A DNA stretch of 60,370 bases from Bacillota bacterium. Its GTDB lineage: Bacteria > Bacillota > Clostridia > Lachnospirales > Lachnospiraceae. Location of the stretch: NCBI GenBank assembly GCA_023424995.1, contig JAFADH010000213.1, positions 1 to 60,370 on the forward strand. Reading direction: 5' to 3'. The notes under the pieces are model-generated. The model saw only the letters and a list, made by a program, of their open reading frames with translations, was not told where the DNA came from and searched no databases. The position numbers and the translations under genes are program-made. This document shows positions 60,281 through 60,370 of this stretch, one piece after another (positions within the stretch are counted from its first letter, which is position 1; the number at the start of each line of letters is the position of its first letter).

Positions 60281-60370
60281 CTATTTATATGGAGTACTTT
60301 TTCGCTTGAGTTTATCACCACTATTTTCTTCGTTCTCAGCTCCATTTATTTCTCTCATTATTGCATTTCT
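60281..60370 (-). CDS. Possible C-terminus of a gene beyond the window
   Basis: The minus strand has an open frame of 29 codons from the window edge to a TAG at 60281-60283 (ends SGDKLKRKSTPYK), rich in Glu, Asn and Lys. It could be the end of a gene that starts beyond 60370. Too short to name. Confidence 0.35.
   Translation of the reverse strand, partial: RNAIMREINGAENEENSGDKLKRKSTPYK

Overview
The window looks like a chromosomal segment of an anaerobic, low-to-mid GC Gram-positive bacterium of the Clostridia, most probably Lachnospiraceae (Anaerocolumna/Lachnoclostridium-like). The grounds are T-box leaders in front of two aminoacyl-tRNA synthetase genes, AGGAGG ribosome binding sites almost everywhere, single-chain PurL, YtrA-type GntR control of an ABC transporter, a CmpB-type membrane protein, and a four-gene cluster headed by a giant protein that I associate with Lachnospiraceae. 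The genus is inference.

Layout. 0.1-2 kb: an ABC-F ATPase. 2.1-4.8 kb (minus): ABC ATPase, membrane exporter subunit and a DUF2164 protein. 5.1-9.8 kb (minus): a MarR regulator and a heterodimeric ABC exporter, with a near-perfect MarR operator just downstream of the promoter -10 box. 10-11.1 kb: a CobD/HisC-like aminotransferase. 11.5-18.5 kb: four uncharacterised genes (1180-aa beta-sandwich/alpha-solenoid protein, Hsp70/actin-like protein, TPR-like protein, coiled-coil membrane protein). 18.6-19.6 kb: MarR regulator and flavin reductase. 19.6-24.9 kb: T-box plus metG (type with a divergent KMSKS loop) and T-box plus valS. 25.1-28 kb (minus): TrkH/TrkA potassium uptake. 28.2-29.5 kb (minus): encapsulin shell and ferritin-like cargo with a targeting peptide. 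29.7-35.3 kb: mgsA, a LysR regulator and purL, the last two divergent around a perfect palindrome. 35.5-39.5 kb: MacB/FtsX-type ABC system. 39.6-41.5 kb (minus): an ECF sigma factor that appears to start at ATT, its zinc-finger anti-sigma factor and two small membrane proteins. 41.7-42 kb: a 12-bp tandem repeat array. 42-43.2 kb: GNAT and Nudix proteins. 43.6-45.8 kb: a chemoreceptor. 46-49.2 kb: M42 peptidase and a YtrA-regulated ABC system. 49.4-54.3 kb: GH43 lipoprotein, collagen-like protein, lgt, YhbD-like regulator and a bactofilin-like protein. 54.7-57 kb (minus): rfbB and a MerR-methyltransferase fusion.

The last 3 kb (57.1-60.4 kb) reads as a patchwork island. It is more AT-rich and holds an IS1182-like transposase fragment, a CmpB-family membrane protein, an AraC remnant, a Schlafen/AlbA-type ATP-binding regulator, a tRNA 3'-end-like fragment and a 29-bp direct repeat at both sides.

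Best candidates for something new: the 11.5-18.5 kb cluster with a tandem hairpin-bearing 87-bp repeat inside it; the ATT-started sigma factor, which standard gene callers would miss; the encapsulin/ferritin pair; and the MerR-methyltransferase fusion. All functional calls come from reading motifs by eye; no database search was run.
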